DNA from: Actinomycetes bacterium
GTDB taxonomy: Bacteria > Actinomycetota > Coriobacteriia > Anaerosomatales > Anaerosomataceae
DNA length: 64,000 bases
Assembly: GCA_022839745.1 (NCBI GenBank)
Contig: JALHJB010000011.1
Location: 47,502-111,501 of the forward strand
Reading direction: 5' to 3'
Part shown: positions 1-8,332 of the stretch, piece after piece
Position numbering within the stretch: the first letter of the stretch is position 1
How the letters are laid out: each line of letters starts with the position of its first letter
Made by a program: the position numbers and the translations under genes
Notes under the pieces: generated by a model
Told to the model about the DNA's origin: nothing
What the model saw: only the letters and a program-made list of their open reading frames with translations
Database searches by the model: none

Positions 1-1281
1 GTGGCGCTCGGCGATCTCCTGGGTCACCGCGTTGAACTTCGCATCGATCGTGCGGTAGATGAGGTCGTTGCGATCGTCGCGCACCATGGGACGATTGGGC
101 GGGATCACCACAACGGAAAGGTTGTAGATCTCACGGAACTCCGCGTCTTCCGTGACCGCGGTACCGGTCATGCCGGCAAGCTTGGTGTACAGGCGGAAGA
201 AGTTCTGCAGCGTGATGGTGGCGAGCGTCTGGTTCTCCTCGCGCACGTGCACGCGCTCCTTGGCCTCCACGGCCTGGTGCAGGCCGTCGGACCAGCGGCG
301 GCCGTACATGATGCGGCCGGTGAACTCATCCACGATGAGCACCTCGCCGTCTTTCACCACGTACTCCACGTCGCGGTGGAAGAGGTACTGCGCCTTCAGT
401 GCCTGCTGCAGGTGGTTGACCATCTGGCCGGACGGGTCAGCGTAGAGGTCCTCGATACCGAGCATCTGCTCCACGCGCGCGATGCCCGACTCCGTGGGGG
501 CCACGGTGCGCTTGGCCTCGTCGAGCTCGAAGTCCTCATCGATCTTGAGGCGCGGCGCGATCTTGGCGAAGCTCTTGTACGTGTCCGCCGAACGGGTGCC
601 GGCGCCCGAGATGATGAGCGGGGTGCGCGCCTCGTCGATGAGGATGGAGTCCACCTCGTCCACGATGGCGAAGTGATGGCCGCGCTGCACCCGGAGCTCG
701 GGGCGGGTGACCATGTTGTCACGCAGGTAGTCGAAACCGAACTCGGTGTTGGTGCCGTACGTGATGTCCGCTGCATACGCGGGCTTGCGCGTGGACGGCT
801 CCATGCCCGCCTGCACGAGGCCGACCTCGAGGCCGAGGAAGCGATAGACCTGCCCCATCCACTCGCTGTCGCGACGGGAGAGGTAGTCGTTCACGGTGAC
901 CACGTGCACGCCCTTGCCCTCGAGCGCGTTGAGGTACACGGGAAGCGTGGCCACGAGGGTCTTGCCTTCACCGGTCTTCATCTCGGCGATGGCGCCCCGG
1001 TGGAGCACGATGCCACCGATGAGCTGCACGTCGAAGTGACGCATGCCGAGGGTGCGCTTTGCCGCCTCACGCACCACCGCGAAGGCCTCGGGGAGCAGAT
1101 CATCAAGCGTCTCCCCCGCCTCGAGACGGGCGCGGAACTCATCGGTCTTGCCGCGGAGCTCATCGTCTGAAAGCCGCTCGATCGAAGGCTCGAATGCGTT
1201 GATCTCCGCAACGATCGCGTCGTACTCGCGGAACTGCTTGCCCTCACCGGCGGTGAGGAGTTTGGTGAAGAAGTTTGCCAT
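1..1281 (-). CDS. secA: Preprotein translocase ATPase SecA, N-terminal part (runs off the window)
   Basis: SecA is the cytoplasmic ATPase that drives unfolded preproteins through SecYEG. The 427 codons present begin with MANFFTKLL. They contain the nucleotide-binding loop MKTGEGKT at residues 101-108 and the DEAD-type Walker B VDEVDS at 207-212, followed by the preprotein cross-linking region. The ATG at 1281 is preceded by AAGGAG eight bases upstream, which fixes the start. The gene leaves the window at base 1 in frame, so its C-terminal half is missing only because of the window edge. An extended -10 element lies 50 bp upstream. The hpf-secA neighbourhood is common in Gram-positives, but here about 7.9 kb separates the two genes. 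Confidence 0.97.
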   Translation of the reverse strand, partial: MANFFTKLLTAGEGKQFREYDAIVAEINAFEPSIERLSDDELRGKTDEFRARLEAGETLDDLLPEAFAVVREAAKRTLGMRHFDVQLIGGIVLHRGAIAEMKTGEGKTLVATLPVYLNALEGKGVHVVTVNDYLSRRDSEWMGQVYRFLGLEVGLVQAGMEPSTRKPAYAADITYGTNTEFGFDYLRDNMVTRPELRVQRGHHFAIVDEVDSILIDEARTPLIISGAGTRSADTYKSFAKIAPRLKIDEDFELDEAKRTVAPTESGIARVEQMLGIEDLYADPSGQMVNHLQQALKAQYLFHRDVEYVVKDGEVLIVDEFTGRIMYGRRWSDGLHQAVEAKERVHVREENQTLATITLQNFFRLYTKLAGMTGTAVTEDAEFREIYNLSVVVIPPNRPMVRDDRNDLIYRTIDAKFNAVTQEIAERH

Positions 1282-1329
1282 GGAAACGCTCCTTGAGGAG
1301 GCGTGATGTACGGGCCTGTGAACCTGGAG

Positions 1330-1338
1330 ATTGTAGCA
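1330..1338 (-). promoter_or_regulatory. Extended -10 element, candidate secA promoter
   Basis: Read on the minus strand the bases are TGCTACAAT, an extended -10 (TGn plus TACAAT) about 48 bp upstream of the secA start. No good -35 hexamer is visible at 16-18 bp, which is tolerated when the TGn extension is present. The assignment is by motif only. Confidence 0.5.
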
Positions 1339-1400
1339 TGGGGCCGATGACGCCGAAGGGACCAGCGAGCACCGACACATCATCTCCACAGAGGTGCGGA

Positions 1401-1432
1401 AGAGGCTGGGAGCCCGCAGGCTCCCAGCCTCT
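1401..1432 (-). terminator. 14-bp perfect stem-loop between the SARP-type regulator and secA
   Basis: Arms 1401-1414 and 1419-1432 are perfectly complementary with a four-base loop (CGCA). It lies in the 324-bp gap 1282-1605 between the regulator stop and the secA start. The minus-strand 3' flank (TTCCGCACCTCTG) is only weakly U-rich, so it may be a terminator of the upstream gene or an upstream RNA element of secA. Apart from this hairpin and the secA -10 nothing else was recognised in the gap. Confidence 0.55.
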
Positions 1433-1605
1433 CAGCGACGGCTCCACAGACCCGCACGCTCGTTCGCCTCGCCAGTGCCCCTCAGGAGGTCTCCCGTCTC
1501 CTCACCGCTCCGCTCGCGTGCAGTGCGCCCTGGCCCTTAGGCAGTCTGTCGAACCGCTGCAAGGACATCCTACGGGAGGGTGCTGAACCCAACCTAAACG
1601 CGAAG

Positions 1606-4600
1606 TTAACCGTCTGATCCACCCTCCGATGGATCGCCGGAGCAATCATCTTCCATCGCAAGCACCGCCTGGAAGAGCCGATTGGTCTCTGCGCAGGGAT
1701 CAATGCCCAGATCATCGACCAGGCGTGTGCGACACGTGTTGTACGTGTCGATGGCGCCACTGCGCTGACCCGAGTTGATCTGGCATCTCATCATCAACTG
1801 ATAGATGTCTTCCCGCAGATGATCGATTTCCGATGCACGGTGCAGGAACGCCATGGCTGTGTCGTACTGGGTCAGGTCGAATGCGGCCTGCGCTCCTGTG
1901 ACCATCGCGTCGCAGAACTCGCGACGCGTCCGGTTCCTCTCCTCCTCGAACCACTTCTCGTAGATATCTATCGGCAGAAGGTCGCCTCGGTAGATGTCCG
2001 AGAGGCGAAACGCGGTTGCCACAACCAACTCAGCGTCTCCGTTGATTCTGGCCGAACGCAGCGTGCGCAATTCGGTCTGGAACTCGTCCAAGTCGGACTT
2101 CACCAGGTCCGTAAGCCACAGCGCGTCGTTGTTCGACCCCGCGAACAGGTCGACCGGGACACCCTTGTTGCCGCAACAGAGCGTCTTGCGTAGGTTGCTC
2201 CATGTCACGTACAGATTGCGCAGCGCGCAATCCATTTCCATGTGAGACCAGAGGCGCTCCACCATCTCGTCTCTCGTCATCTCACGACCAGGATGACAGG
2301 CGAGCATCAGGAACATCAGCCGCCCCTTGCGCTTCCCCCACCCCTTCTCAGGAATCGCACCGAACGACGTTGTGACCTCGAGCCTGCCGAACATCCGCAG
2401 GTTGCAGAACGCCTCGGGGATGGCACCGCCCACGATAGGCGCGGATTCGCCCCCGACGACCGCGTATCGCCGGAGTACCATCGCGGCCTTCTCGGGCGGC
2501 AAGTCTTTCTCCGCCAGCCGCAACCCCTGGTCGACTACATCCCGGGGCAACAGGCGAACGACCCTCGATGGCAGAAGGGATCGCCCTAGTGCCACGCAGA
2601 TCGGACCAAGGAGACCCGGGAACGCACGTATGTAGCAGGCCAGTGTCATGTTCGCTGACCCGCTCAGTATGTACTCCCTTTGACGCCTCAGGCGCGTGAT
2701 CGCCTTCGCTGAGGCGCCTCTGCGCCTGTCGATCTCGGCGAGGATGAGGTTGCACCGCAACAAGTGCCCCATTGCGTCCTGCACGAGGGGCACTGCCATC
2801 ACCCGTGCCACGCCCTCCTGTGCGGCCTCGACATCTCCGAGCGCAAGCTGGCTCGCAGCGATCTCGATCTGCGCCATGAGACGGATGACATCAGCCTCCG
2901 GGCCGTAGCCCTCAAGAAGAGCCTCGCTCCTGGACGCCAAGGTGAGAGATTCATCGTTCTCACCAAGCGCCCTCAGAGCGCGCGCGGCGTTGATATTGTG
3001 ACCAGCCAGGCCATGGAAGTCCTGCGTGCTTTGGAGTATGCGAGCGGCGAGATCGTGCATCTCTTGCCCGCGGACCTCGTCGCCACCGATTCGCAACACA
3101 TCGGACCAAGTGGACGCTGCATATCCCAACACAGAGTCGATACCGAGCTCAACACACTCTGATACGACTGCCTCGATTCTGCGACCTGCCTCCTTGACAT
3201 CACCGAGCTCAGCCAGAGCGGTCGCGTAATTGGATCGAATGTGCGAACTCTGGATCGGCGCGATGTCGACGCGGTGCGCAGCGGTTGCTAGAACACTCGC
3301 TGTCGCACGCCAGTCTCCAAGACACAAACTCGAAACCGCTCCTATACAGTTGACGATGAAGACCGACTCATCAGAACCCTGATCGAGAGTCCCGACCACG
3401 TTCGCGAGTGCCTCGAGTCGCGCCCGCGCCTCGGCCAGCATGCCTGAACGGCCCTCGCTGACCGCCATGTACGCATCAGCAAGACAGCGCGCAGAGGAGT
3501 CCGATCCAAGTGCAGGGTGTTGAAGTATCCTGTCCAGCAGCCCCGACGACTGGGCTGGGAGTCCCCTGTCCAAATTGAGACGTGCAATGAGCAGGACTGC
3601 GGTGATGAGATTGGCGCCGTCCTTCTCCACCTCGGCAATGCGCATTGCCATTGTGGCGGACTCCAGCGCATCGCCGCTCAGGCTTAGTGCTCGCTGAACG
3701 TGCGCGCGGAGAAGCAGAAGCGGAGCGCTCGACGCGATACTCAGCGGAGAGAGTCTGGCTAGTAAGCGTCGAGCAACGGTGTGCCCAGCATAGCGAATGA
3801 ACATCAAGCCCTCGCGCTGGCACCATGTGACAACGTCACGCTCGGTTCCGTGCAACTCCAGCGCGGACGCCAGACGAATGTAGTCATGGCATTGCGAGAG
3901 TTGCTCGAATGCCACACATCGAATCGCCTCAAGGTCGTCCTGGTCGAGACGGTCAAGTGCGACCCCCGCGGCCACGTCAGCTAGGACCGAATGGATGCGG
4001 AATGTCGCAACACCTAGGTCCCCTGCGGATACCGAGAGGAGAGGAACCCCTCTGCTCAGTAACCTCCAATCGACACTCAGGTCACATGCGGCACCGCAAT
4101 GCTGCAGCATGCTTACGTCGCCCTCCCTCAGGATCGCCGCGAGGTAGAGTGCGGCAACCTCAGTCTCCGCAAGCCGGGAGACCAACCGCTCAGTCTGCCA
4201 TATCAGATCCTGCGGCCGAGTGTCCACAGCCGGTGCACCATGTCGCACCATGATTCTGGTGATTGCTGGGTGTCCTGAGTAGCACTTGTGGATCGCCGTT
4301 GCGTACTCAACAGATGAGTCGCCGGATGAATCGGCGACAAGATCGCGCACCTCGTTCAGTGAAAAGGCCAAATCAGCCTCATCAAGCACCCAAACGGTGC
4401 CAGGATTGAGATCGCTGCCATGCTCAATGCGACGACACGCAACGACCACACGACTCGCCGAGGACGTGTACTGTCCCAAAGCGTCGACCAGCGACTCAAG
4501 CGCCGCGGGTGACGACAAGCAGTTGACCCCGTCAACCAGAACCAGAAGTCGTAGGCCGGAGTACTGTTGCAGGGCGCCACGCACCCTGATCGCGTCATCA

Positions 4601-4914
4601 AGTGAATCAGAGCCCAAAGGGCGGATGGCCTCCGAAGGCAGCTGACTCGCATCAGCCCCCTGCCTGTCGATTACGTCAGCCAACTGGCGCAGTATCAGAT
4701 CTCCGCTCGCATCCATGTCGGGGATCTCGACCCAGATCACTACATCGAAACTTTCGTGCCGAGCGAGCTGCGTGGCGAGCACCGTCTTACCGTACCCAGC
4801 AGCGGCGCACATCAGCGTCAGCGGCGGCGCCTGACCAGCGAACAGCCCAACCAGACGACTGCGCAACAGCATTCCCGAAACGTCCGGAATGGCAGAACCC
4901 AGCAACTCCCCCAT
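1606..4914 (-). CDS. Large ATP-binding transcriptional regulator with SARP-type C-terminus (MalT/AfsR-like layout)
   Basis: This 1102-residue protein has an N-terminal signalling NTPase with Walker A GYGKT at residues 40-44 and a hydrophobic Walker B strand ending LVLVDG near residue 128. A long helical TPR-like middle follows. Near residue 840 a winged-helix segment begins (NLRMFGRLEVT), and a bacterial transcriptional activator (BTAD) domain ends in the family-typical region LVDDLGIDPCAETN. Such proteins sense an effector through the NTPase/TPR part and activate nearby genes. The ATG at 4914 has GGGGGA upstream. The nearest plausible targets are the HD-GYP operon just upstream and itself, which is inference. 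No second DNA-binding domain is visible. Confidence 0.85.
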   Translation of the reverse strand: MGELLGSAIPDVSGMLLRSRLVGLFAGQAPPLTLMCAAAGYGKTVLATQLARHESFDVVIWVEIPDMDASGDLILRQLADVIDRQGADASQLPSEAIRPLGSDSLDDAIRVRGALQQYSGLRLLVLVDGVNCLSSPAALESLVDALGQYTSSASRVVVACRRIEHGSDLNPGTVWVLDEADLAFSLNEVRDLVADSSGDSSVEYATAIHKCYSGHPAITRIMVRHGAPAVDTRPQDLIWQTERLVSRLAETEVAALYLAAILREGDVSMLQHCGAACDLSVDWRLLSRGVPLLSVSAGDLGVATFRIHSVLADVAAGVALDRLDQDDLEAIRCVAFEQLSQCHDYIRLASALELHGTERDVVTWCQREGLMFIRYAGHTVARRLLARLSPLSIASSAPLLLLRAHVQRALSLSGDALESATMAMRIAEVEKDGANLITAVLLIARLNLDRGLPAQSSGLLDRILQHPALGSDSSARCLADAYMAVSEGRSGMLAEARARLEALANVVGTLDQGSDESVFIVNCIGAVSSLCLGDWRATASVLATAAHRVDIAPIQSSHIRSNYATALAELGDVKEAGRRIEAVVSECVELGIDSVLGYAASTWSDVLRIGGDEVRGQEMHDLAARILQSTQDFHGLAGHNINAARALRALGENDESLTLASRSEALLEGYGPEADVIRLMAQIEIAASQLALGDVEAAQEGVARVMAVPLVQDAMGHLLRCNLILAEIDRRRGASAKAITRLRRQREYILSGSANMTLACYIRAFPGLLGPICVALGRSLLPSRVVRLLPRDVVDQGLRLAEKDLPPEKAAMVLRRYAVVGGESAPIVGGAIPEAFCNLRMFGRLEVTTSFGAIPEKGWGKRKGRLMFLMLACHPGREMTRDEMVERLWSHMEMDCALRNLYVTWSNLRKTLCCGNKGVPVDLFAGSNNDALWLTDLVKSDLDEFQTELRTLRSARINGDAELVVATAFRLSDIYRGDLLPIDIYEKWFEEERNRTRREFCDAMVTGAQAAFDLTQYDTAMAFLHRASEIDHLREDIYQLMMRCQINSGQRSGAIDTYNTCRTRLVDDLGIDPCAETNRLFQAVLAMEDDCSGDPSEGGSDG

Positions 4915-5046
4915 CGCCTATTCCCCCTAACTCGTGGCGCAGGAGACCCCCCAGGGACATCATCAAATCGCATCACATGCGTAATTGCAACGGTCTTCTC
5001 GTATTCAGATGGACTTCCATGCATCCGCAATCCGAGCGATGACCAC

Positions 5047-5610
5047 TCAGCCCGCGACCCGGGATGCACCCCTCCGGCTGCCCGCGAACACCCAGCCGCC
5101 CAGCCCAAGTGCCAACAGCAGATCCCCCACGCTGACCACCGCGCGCTGCCACTCCGGCCCAGGGATGGCGATCACGTCTGCGAGCGAAGTGAGTCGCGTC
5201 TCGAGCACGAGCTCCTCATGGAGGCAGTCACGCTCGAACGCTTGTCGGGCTTCGCTCCGCGGGGCGCCCAGCTCCGAAACAGCCCTCATGCTTACCGGCA
5301 TAGCACCGTTAGCAGCGATTACTGCGATGTTCAGCGCGATTCCCAGGGCAGCCACCGCAAGCACCCAACGTCGCCGCGCATTGACCGCCAGGACAGCGAC
5401 AAGTGACACCATCATGAGGAGCCACACAGAAACGCTCACGCCGCAGCCGACGCCAAGCAACTGAGATACCTTCGGCCAGAGGAGCTGCAGCGGCAGGAGC
5501 ACGAACAGCAGCCACTCTCCGCGAAGCCTCTCCTGCTCGAGATCACGCAGAGATCCACCGGTCACCAGCGACAGAAGCAGACCTACGATGACCGCCTCGA
5601 ACAGGATCAC
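5047..5610 (-). CDS. DUF5317 family membrane protein
   Basis: This 187-residue protein has about five hydrophobic segments. It starts MILFEAVIVGLLLSLVTGGS, carries an internal NGAMPVS motif near residue 100, and ends with VSVGDLLLALGLGGWVF. These are features I associate with the DUF5317 family, whose function is unknown. Its start overlaps the stop of the upstream HD gene by 4 bp, so it is translationally coupled and is the last gene of the HD-GYP operon. It is probably an integral inner-membrane partner of those proteins, on context only. Confidence 0.75.
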   Translation of the reverse strand: MILFEAVIVGLLLSLVTGGSLRDLEQERLRGEWLLFVLLPLQLLWPKVSQLLGVGCGVSVSVWLLMMVSLVAVLAVNARRRWVLAVAALGIALNIAVIAANGAMPVSMRAVSELGAPRSEARQAFERDCLHEELVLETRLTSLADVIAIPGPEWQRAVVSVGDLLLALGLGGWVFAGSRRGASRVAG

Positions 5611-6824
5611 GACATGCTCTTCGCTGGAACAAATCGGCCGCCATCCTTGGCGACCGTACGCTCGAGAACATCAACGACGCTTCGCCTGTAACCGTGCTCA
5701 TCCGCAGCAAGCACGTCGAGTGCAGCCCGTGCGCCGTGGGACTTGCGCAGCCTGTCGTAGCGGCAGCACACACCCACGACCATCGCACCCCTCGGCACGT
5801 CACTACCTTCAGTAGAACCGTGATGTCTGATCAACGGACCCACGCCCTCCAGGAACGGAATCCCCGAGACGATCTCCGCGCCACGGTCGGGGTGTTCGAC
5901 ATCAGCCTCTGGCTGCTCGTAGCCGATTCGCCCTATGTCGTGGAGCAGAGCCGCGTAGCCCACCTTCTCCAACTCATCACTCGTCAACCCCATCTGCCGA
6001 CCGACGGACACTGCAAGATCGGCCACACGCCTCGAATGACCAGTGTCCTCCGGTCTGTCGAGCTCCGCAGCGTGCGCAAGCGCCTCTATCGTCTGTGTGT
6101 ACCCACGCCTAATGCGCAGGTAGAGATTGAAGCTGTTTTGGAGTATCAGAGTGAGCAGCAGAGCGGTGGCCAATCCCCACGAGCCAAGGGACGGGTGCAC
6201 GCGAGCCGCTACTGCCGCCATGGCGATGTGAACCATGTACACAGACCCTAGCGGGCGCATGAGCAGCACAATTCCCTCAGCCACCGGCGCTCCACCCGAA
6301 AGCCACTGCTGTACCGCTAGCGTCAAAACATCCAAGGCCGCGAAGATCACGCCAGTCACGACAACGCCGACAAGCGGGCCGTCGCCCGCCAGCGTCATGA
6401 TATCTGTGGGATCGATGTACAACTGCACGAACGACATGACTGCAAGCACGGCCATGCTGCGAATCGCATCTGCGATACTCTGGCGTACCGCATCCCCGTC
6501 ATCCTGCAGGTATCGGTAGACAACGTCGATCATGCAGGCCACAAGTAACGCAGCCATCAGCTCGTCGACCCCGCGGAGCAGCAGCCCAACGAGCCCAACC
6601 ATCAGCGTTATCCGGACACGATCGCCCTGCGGTAGCTGAATCGAAAGCACTCGGCCGATTATGAATGACAGTGTGAGGCCGAGAAGGTACACCACGTCAA
6701 ACGGCGGACGCTCCACGTGCGCGAACACCCAGGCGGCGACTCCGACTCCCGCCGCAGTGAGTAGCAGCAGATAGAGTCTCTGGATCGCGCGGCGGGGCTC
6801 TGACGAGCTTCGAAACAGCGTCAT
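5607..6824 (-). CDS. Membrane protein with a degenerate HD (HD-GYP-like) domain
   Basis: The first ~225 of 405 residues form seven or so transmembrane helices. The cytoplasmic C-terminus is an HD domain with TGHSRRVADL and LLHDIGRIG, so the metal-binding HD pair is kept. The stretch that should read HHERxDGxGYP reads HHGSTEGSDVP, so the GYP signature is gone. Canonical HD-GYP proteins hydrolyse cyclic di-GMP. This copy may bind nucleotide without full activity or use another substrate. It overlaps both neighbours by 4 bp (ATGA), so the three genes form one tight operon. It resembles a diverged paralogue of the upstream gene. Confidence 0.85.
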   Translation of the reverse strand: MTLFRSSSEPRRAIQRLYLLLLTAAGVGVAAWVFAHVERPPFDVVYLLGLTLSFIIGRVLSIQLPQGDRVRITLMVGLVGLLLRGVDELMAALLVACMIDVVYRYLQDDGDAVRQSIADAIRSMAVLAVMSFVQLYIDPTDIMTLAGDGPLVGVVVTGVIFAALDVLTLAVQQWLSGGAPVAEGIVLLMRPLGSVYMVHIAMAAVAARVHPSLGSWGLATALLLTLILQNSFNLYLRIRRGYTQTIEALAHAAELDRPEDTGHSRRVADLAVSVGRQMGLTSDELEKVGYAALLHDIGRIGYEQPEADVEHPDRGAEIVSGIPFLEGVGPLIRHHGSTEGSDVPRGAMVVGVCCRYDRLRKSHGARAALDVLAADEHGYRRSVVDVLERTVAKDGGRFVPAKSMS

Positions 6825-8080
6825 GGCGCCATCGCCCCGAGTTCGTCACTCCGAAGGACCTCGACGAAGCTGGCAACGACGCGCTCATCCAGCTGCTCGC
6901 CGGCTACCCTGCGCAACTCCTCGATTGCCTGCTCGAACGGCATTCCTGGCCTGTAGGCGCGGTCCGATGTCATCGCGTCGAAGGAGTCGGCTGCTGCAAG
7001 GATCCTGGCAAGTAGCGGTATATCCTCACCCAGAATGCCATCCGGGTATCCTCCACCATCACATCGCTCATGATGGCATCGAACCACATCCACGATATCG
7101 TGCAGGAAGTCGACGTCTGCAATGAGATCCGCACCAAGCCCCGGGTGACGCCTGATCGCCCTCATCTCGTCTTCGGACAACTCATCGGGCGATACCAGCG
7201 TGTCAAGACTGATGCCGATCTTCCCCACATCGTGCAGAAGGGCCGCACGCTCAAGCATCTGAACATCAGGCTGCGGGAGGCCCATTTGCTCAGCAATGGC
7301 CTGAGCGTACTCGGCGACGCGCTCAGAGTGACCACGGGTGTACGGGTCCTTGGCCTCGATGGCGGTCACAAGCGAGCGGACGGTCGAACCATAGGCCTCA
7401 GTGAGATCCACGTAGACTCGAAAAGTCCTGCGCGCCGCCATGAACGGAAGCGTCAGCAGCAATAAGCTCGCCCAGCTCTGGATGCTCAGTAGGTGAGCAA
7501 TCAGCAGACCAAGGAGTGCCAAGACCAGCAGACTGCTTCCGTATGACAGGAAGCCCAACTGGCCAAGCACCCGCCCGTAAGGTTGGTTGGTCATCAAACC
7601 AACGGCAAGGCTTACAAGCAGAACGTTGGAGACATAGAAGACGAGCGCAGATGCAATCGCCGGGACTAGGGTTGTAGAGACTGTGGCTGGTGCCTGAGAG
7701 AGCGGCGCACCGCCGGTCCAGAGAAAGACCGACCCTGATAAGCCTGCCGATACGACCAACTGCCCAGCGTTGAACAGCCTGATGACTACCGGCTTTCCTG
7801 CCCTGGCTTCCGCGAGATTCGTTGATGCGGCTATCGAGACGACCATCGCCGCAAGCGGTCCAGAATGCAGCATCGCTGCGAACGCGGCAGCAAACGACAG
7901 CGAAACAGAGCCGCTCAACGGGAGACTGAATGCGAAGTTCTCGGTAATCAGGACAAGTCCGACCAACAAAAGCACCGGCACGTGCCCACCGGGCAAGCCG
8001 AACGTCAGGAACTTCATAGCTAGGATGCCTGCCAGCAGACACACGCCAAGGGCGAGCACCTTCATGCCTCGTGAAGTCAC
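6821..8080 (-). CDS. Membrane-anchored HD-GYP domain protein (probable cyclic di-GMP phosphodiesterase)
   Basis: An N-terminal block of about eight hydrophobic helices (residues ~5-215) precedes a canonical HD-GYP domain. It has TRGHSERVAEY, LLHDVGKIG, HHERCDGGGYPDG, then ARILAAADSFDAM and DRAYRPGM. The complete signature predicts hydrolysis of cyclic di-GMP in the cytoplasm, controlled by the membrane sensor part. I choose the GTG at 8080 because AGGAGGA lies 4 bp upstream. An ATG at 8065 (MKVLALG) is the alternative, and a start further upstream would lack a ribosome site. It is the first large gene of the HD-GYP/HD/DUF5317 operon and follows a tiny ORF and a long inverted repeat. Confidence 0.9.
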   Translation of the reverse strand: MTSRGMKVLALGVCLLAGILAMKFLTFGLPGGHVPVLLLVGLVLITENFAFSLPLSGSVSLSFAAAFAAMLHSGPLAAMVVSIAASTNLAEARAGKPVVIRLFNAGQLVVSAGLSGSVFLWTGGAPLSQAPATVSTTLVPAIASALVFYVSNVLLVSLAVGLMTNQPYGRVLGQLGFLSYGSSLLVLALLGLLIAHLLSIQSWASLLLLTLPFMAARRTFRVYVDLTEAYGSTVRSLVTAIEAKDPYTRGHSERVAEYAQAIAEQMGLPQPDVQMLERAALLHDVGKIGISLDTLVSPDELSEDEMRAIRRHPGLGADLIADVDFLHDIVDVVRCHHERCDGGGYPDGILGEDIPLLARILAAADSFDAMTSDRAYRPGMPFEQAIEELRRVAGEQLDERVVASFVEVLRSDELGAMAP

Positions 8081-8126
8081 TCCGTCCTCCTGCAGGCAGT
8101 GGGGCCAACGCCGTGGCATTCGTGGA

Positions 8127-8201
8127 TCAGGCGCGGAACCAGGCACCGCCGCCGATAACGAGCGCGGCGATGGAGGCGAAAAACAGAGCGATACGCTTCA
8201 T
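8127..8201 (-). CDS. 24-residue hydrophobic peptide (leader peptide or small membrane protein)
   Basis: An ATG at 8201 opens a 24-codon frame beginning MKRIALFF and ending AWFRA, then TGA. It has two positive residues followed by one continuous hydrophobic helix with no charges, like a minimal single-span membrane peptide or an uncleaved signal sequence. It contains no cysteine, so it does not look like an AgrD-type cyclic lactone precursor. A purine run (AGGGGG) lies 12 bases upstream in the loop of a hairpin, so translation could be controlled by that fold. It ends 46 bp before the HD-GYP start. Coding status is uncertain because so short an ORF can occur by chance. Confidence 0.5.
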   Translation of the reverse strand: MKRIALFFASIAALVIGGGAWFRA

Positions 8202-8203
8202 GT

Positions 8204-8235
8204 GAGAAGACCCCCTGTCGATGTGGTGTCTTCTC
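8204..8235 (-). promoter_or_regulatory. Hairpin covering the ribosome-binding region of the 24-codon ORF
   Basis: Eight-base arms 8204-8211 and 8228-8235 (GAGAAGAC with GTCTTCTC) enclose a 16-base loop. The loop carries the AGGGGG that would serve as ribosome site for the ATG at 8201. The position suggests control of translation of the small ORF, or a protein-binding site. No riboswitch class was recognised. Confidence 0.45.
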
Positions 8236-8332
8236 CCATCCCGCTAGTGATGGAAGAACCCTGTCCGCTCCGCTCACTCGTGTGCTGACAGTGTTCAAAC
8301 CGTTAGTGTCCACGGCGTTGGCCCAAACTGAT

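Larger units (their letters stand above)
8102..8324 (-). repeat. 15-bp perfect inverted repeat bracketing the HD-GYP leader
   Basis: The 15 bases at 8102-8116 (GGGCCAACGCCGTGG) recur as their exact reverse complement at 8310-8324, 193 bp apart. In a minus-strand transcript the first arm would lie at the 5' end of the leader. The second arm would end about 13 bases before the HD-GYP ribosome site. The arms could base-pair and close a leader domain. Each arm is also a near-dyad (CCAACG/CCGTGG), so two operator sites are an alternative. Confidence 0.6.

Noticed and set aside
1..1170. Long plus-strand open frame opposite secA
   Set aside because: It is a mirror of the secA frame in GC-rich DNA; the protein is His/Leu/Val-rich without domains, and secA on the other strand has full motifs and a ribosome site.
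8127..8201. AgrD-type cyclic lactone autoinducer precursor
   Set aside because: The peptide has no cysteine and no acidic C-terminal recognition tail, and no AgrB-like protease is encoded nearby.
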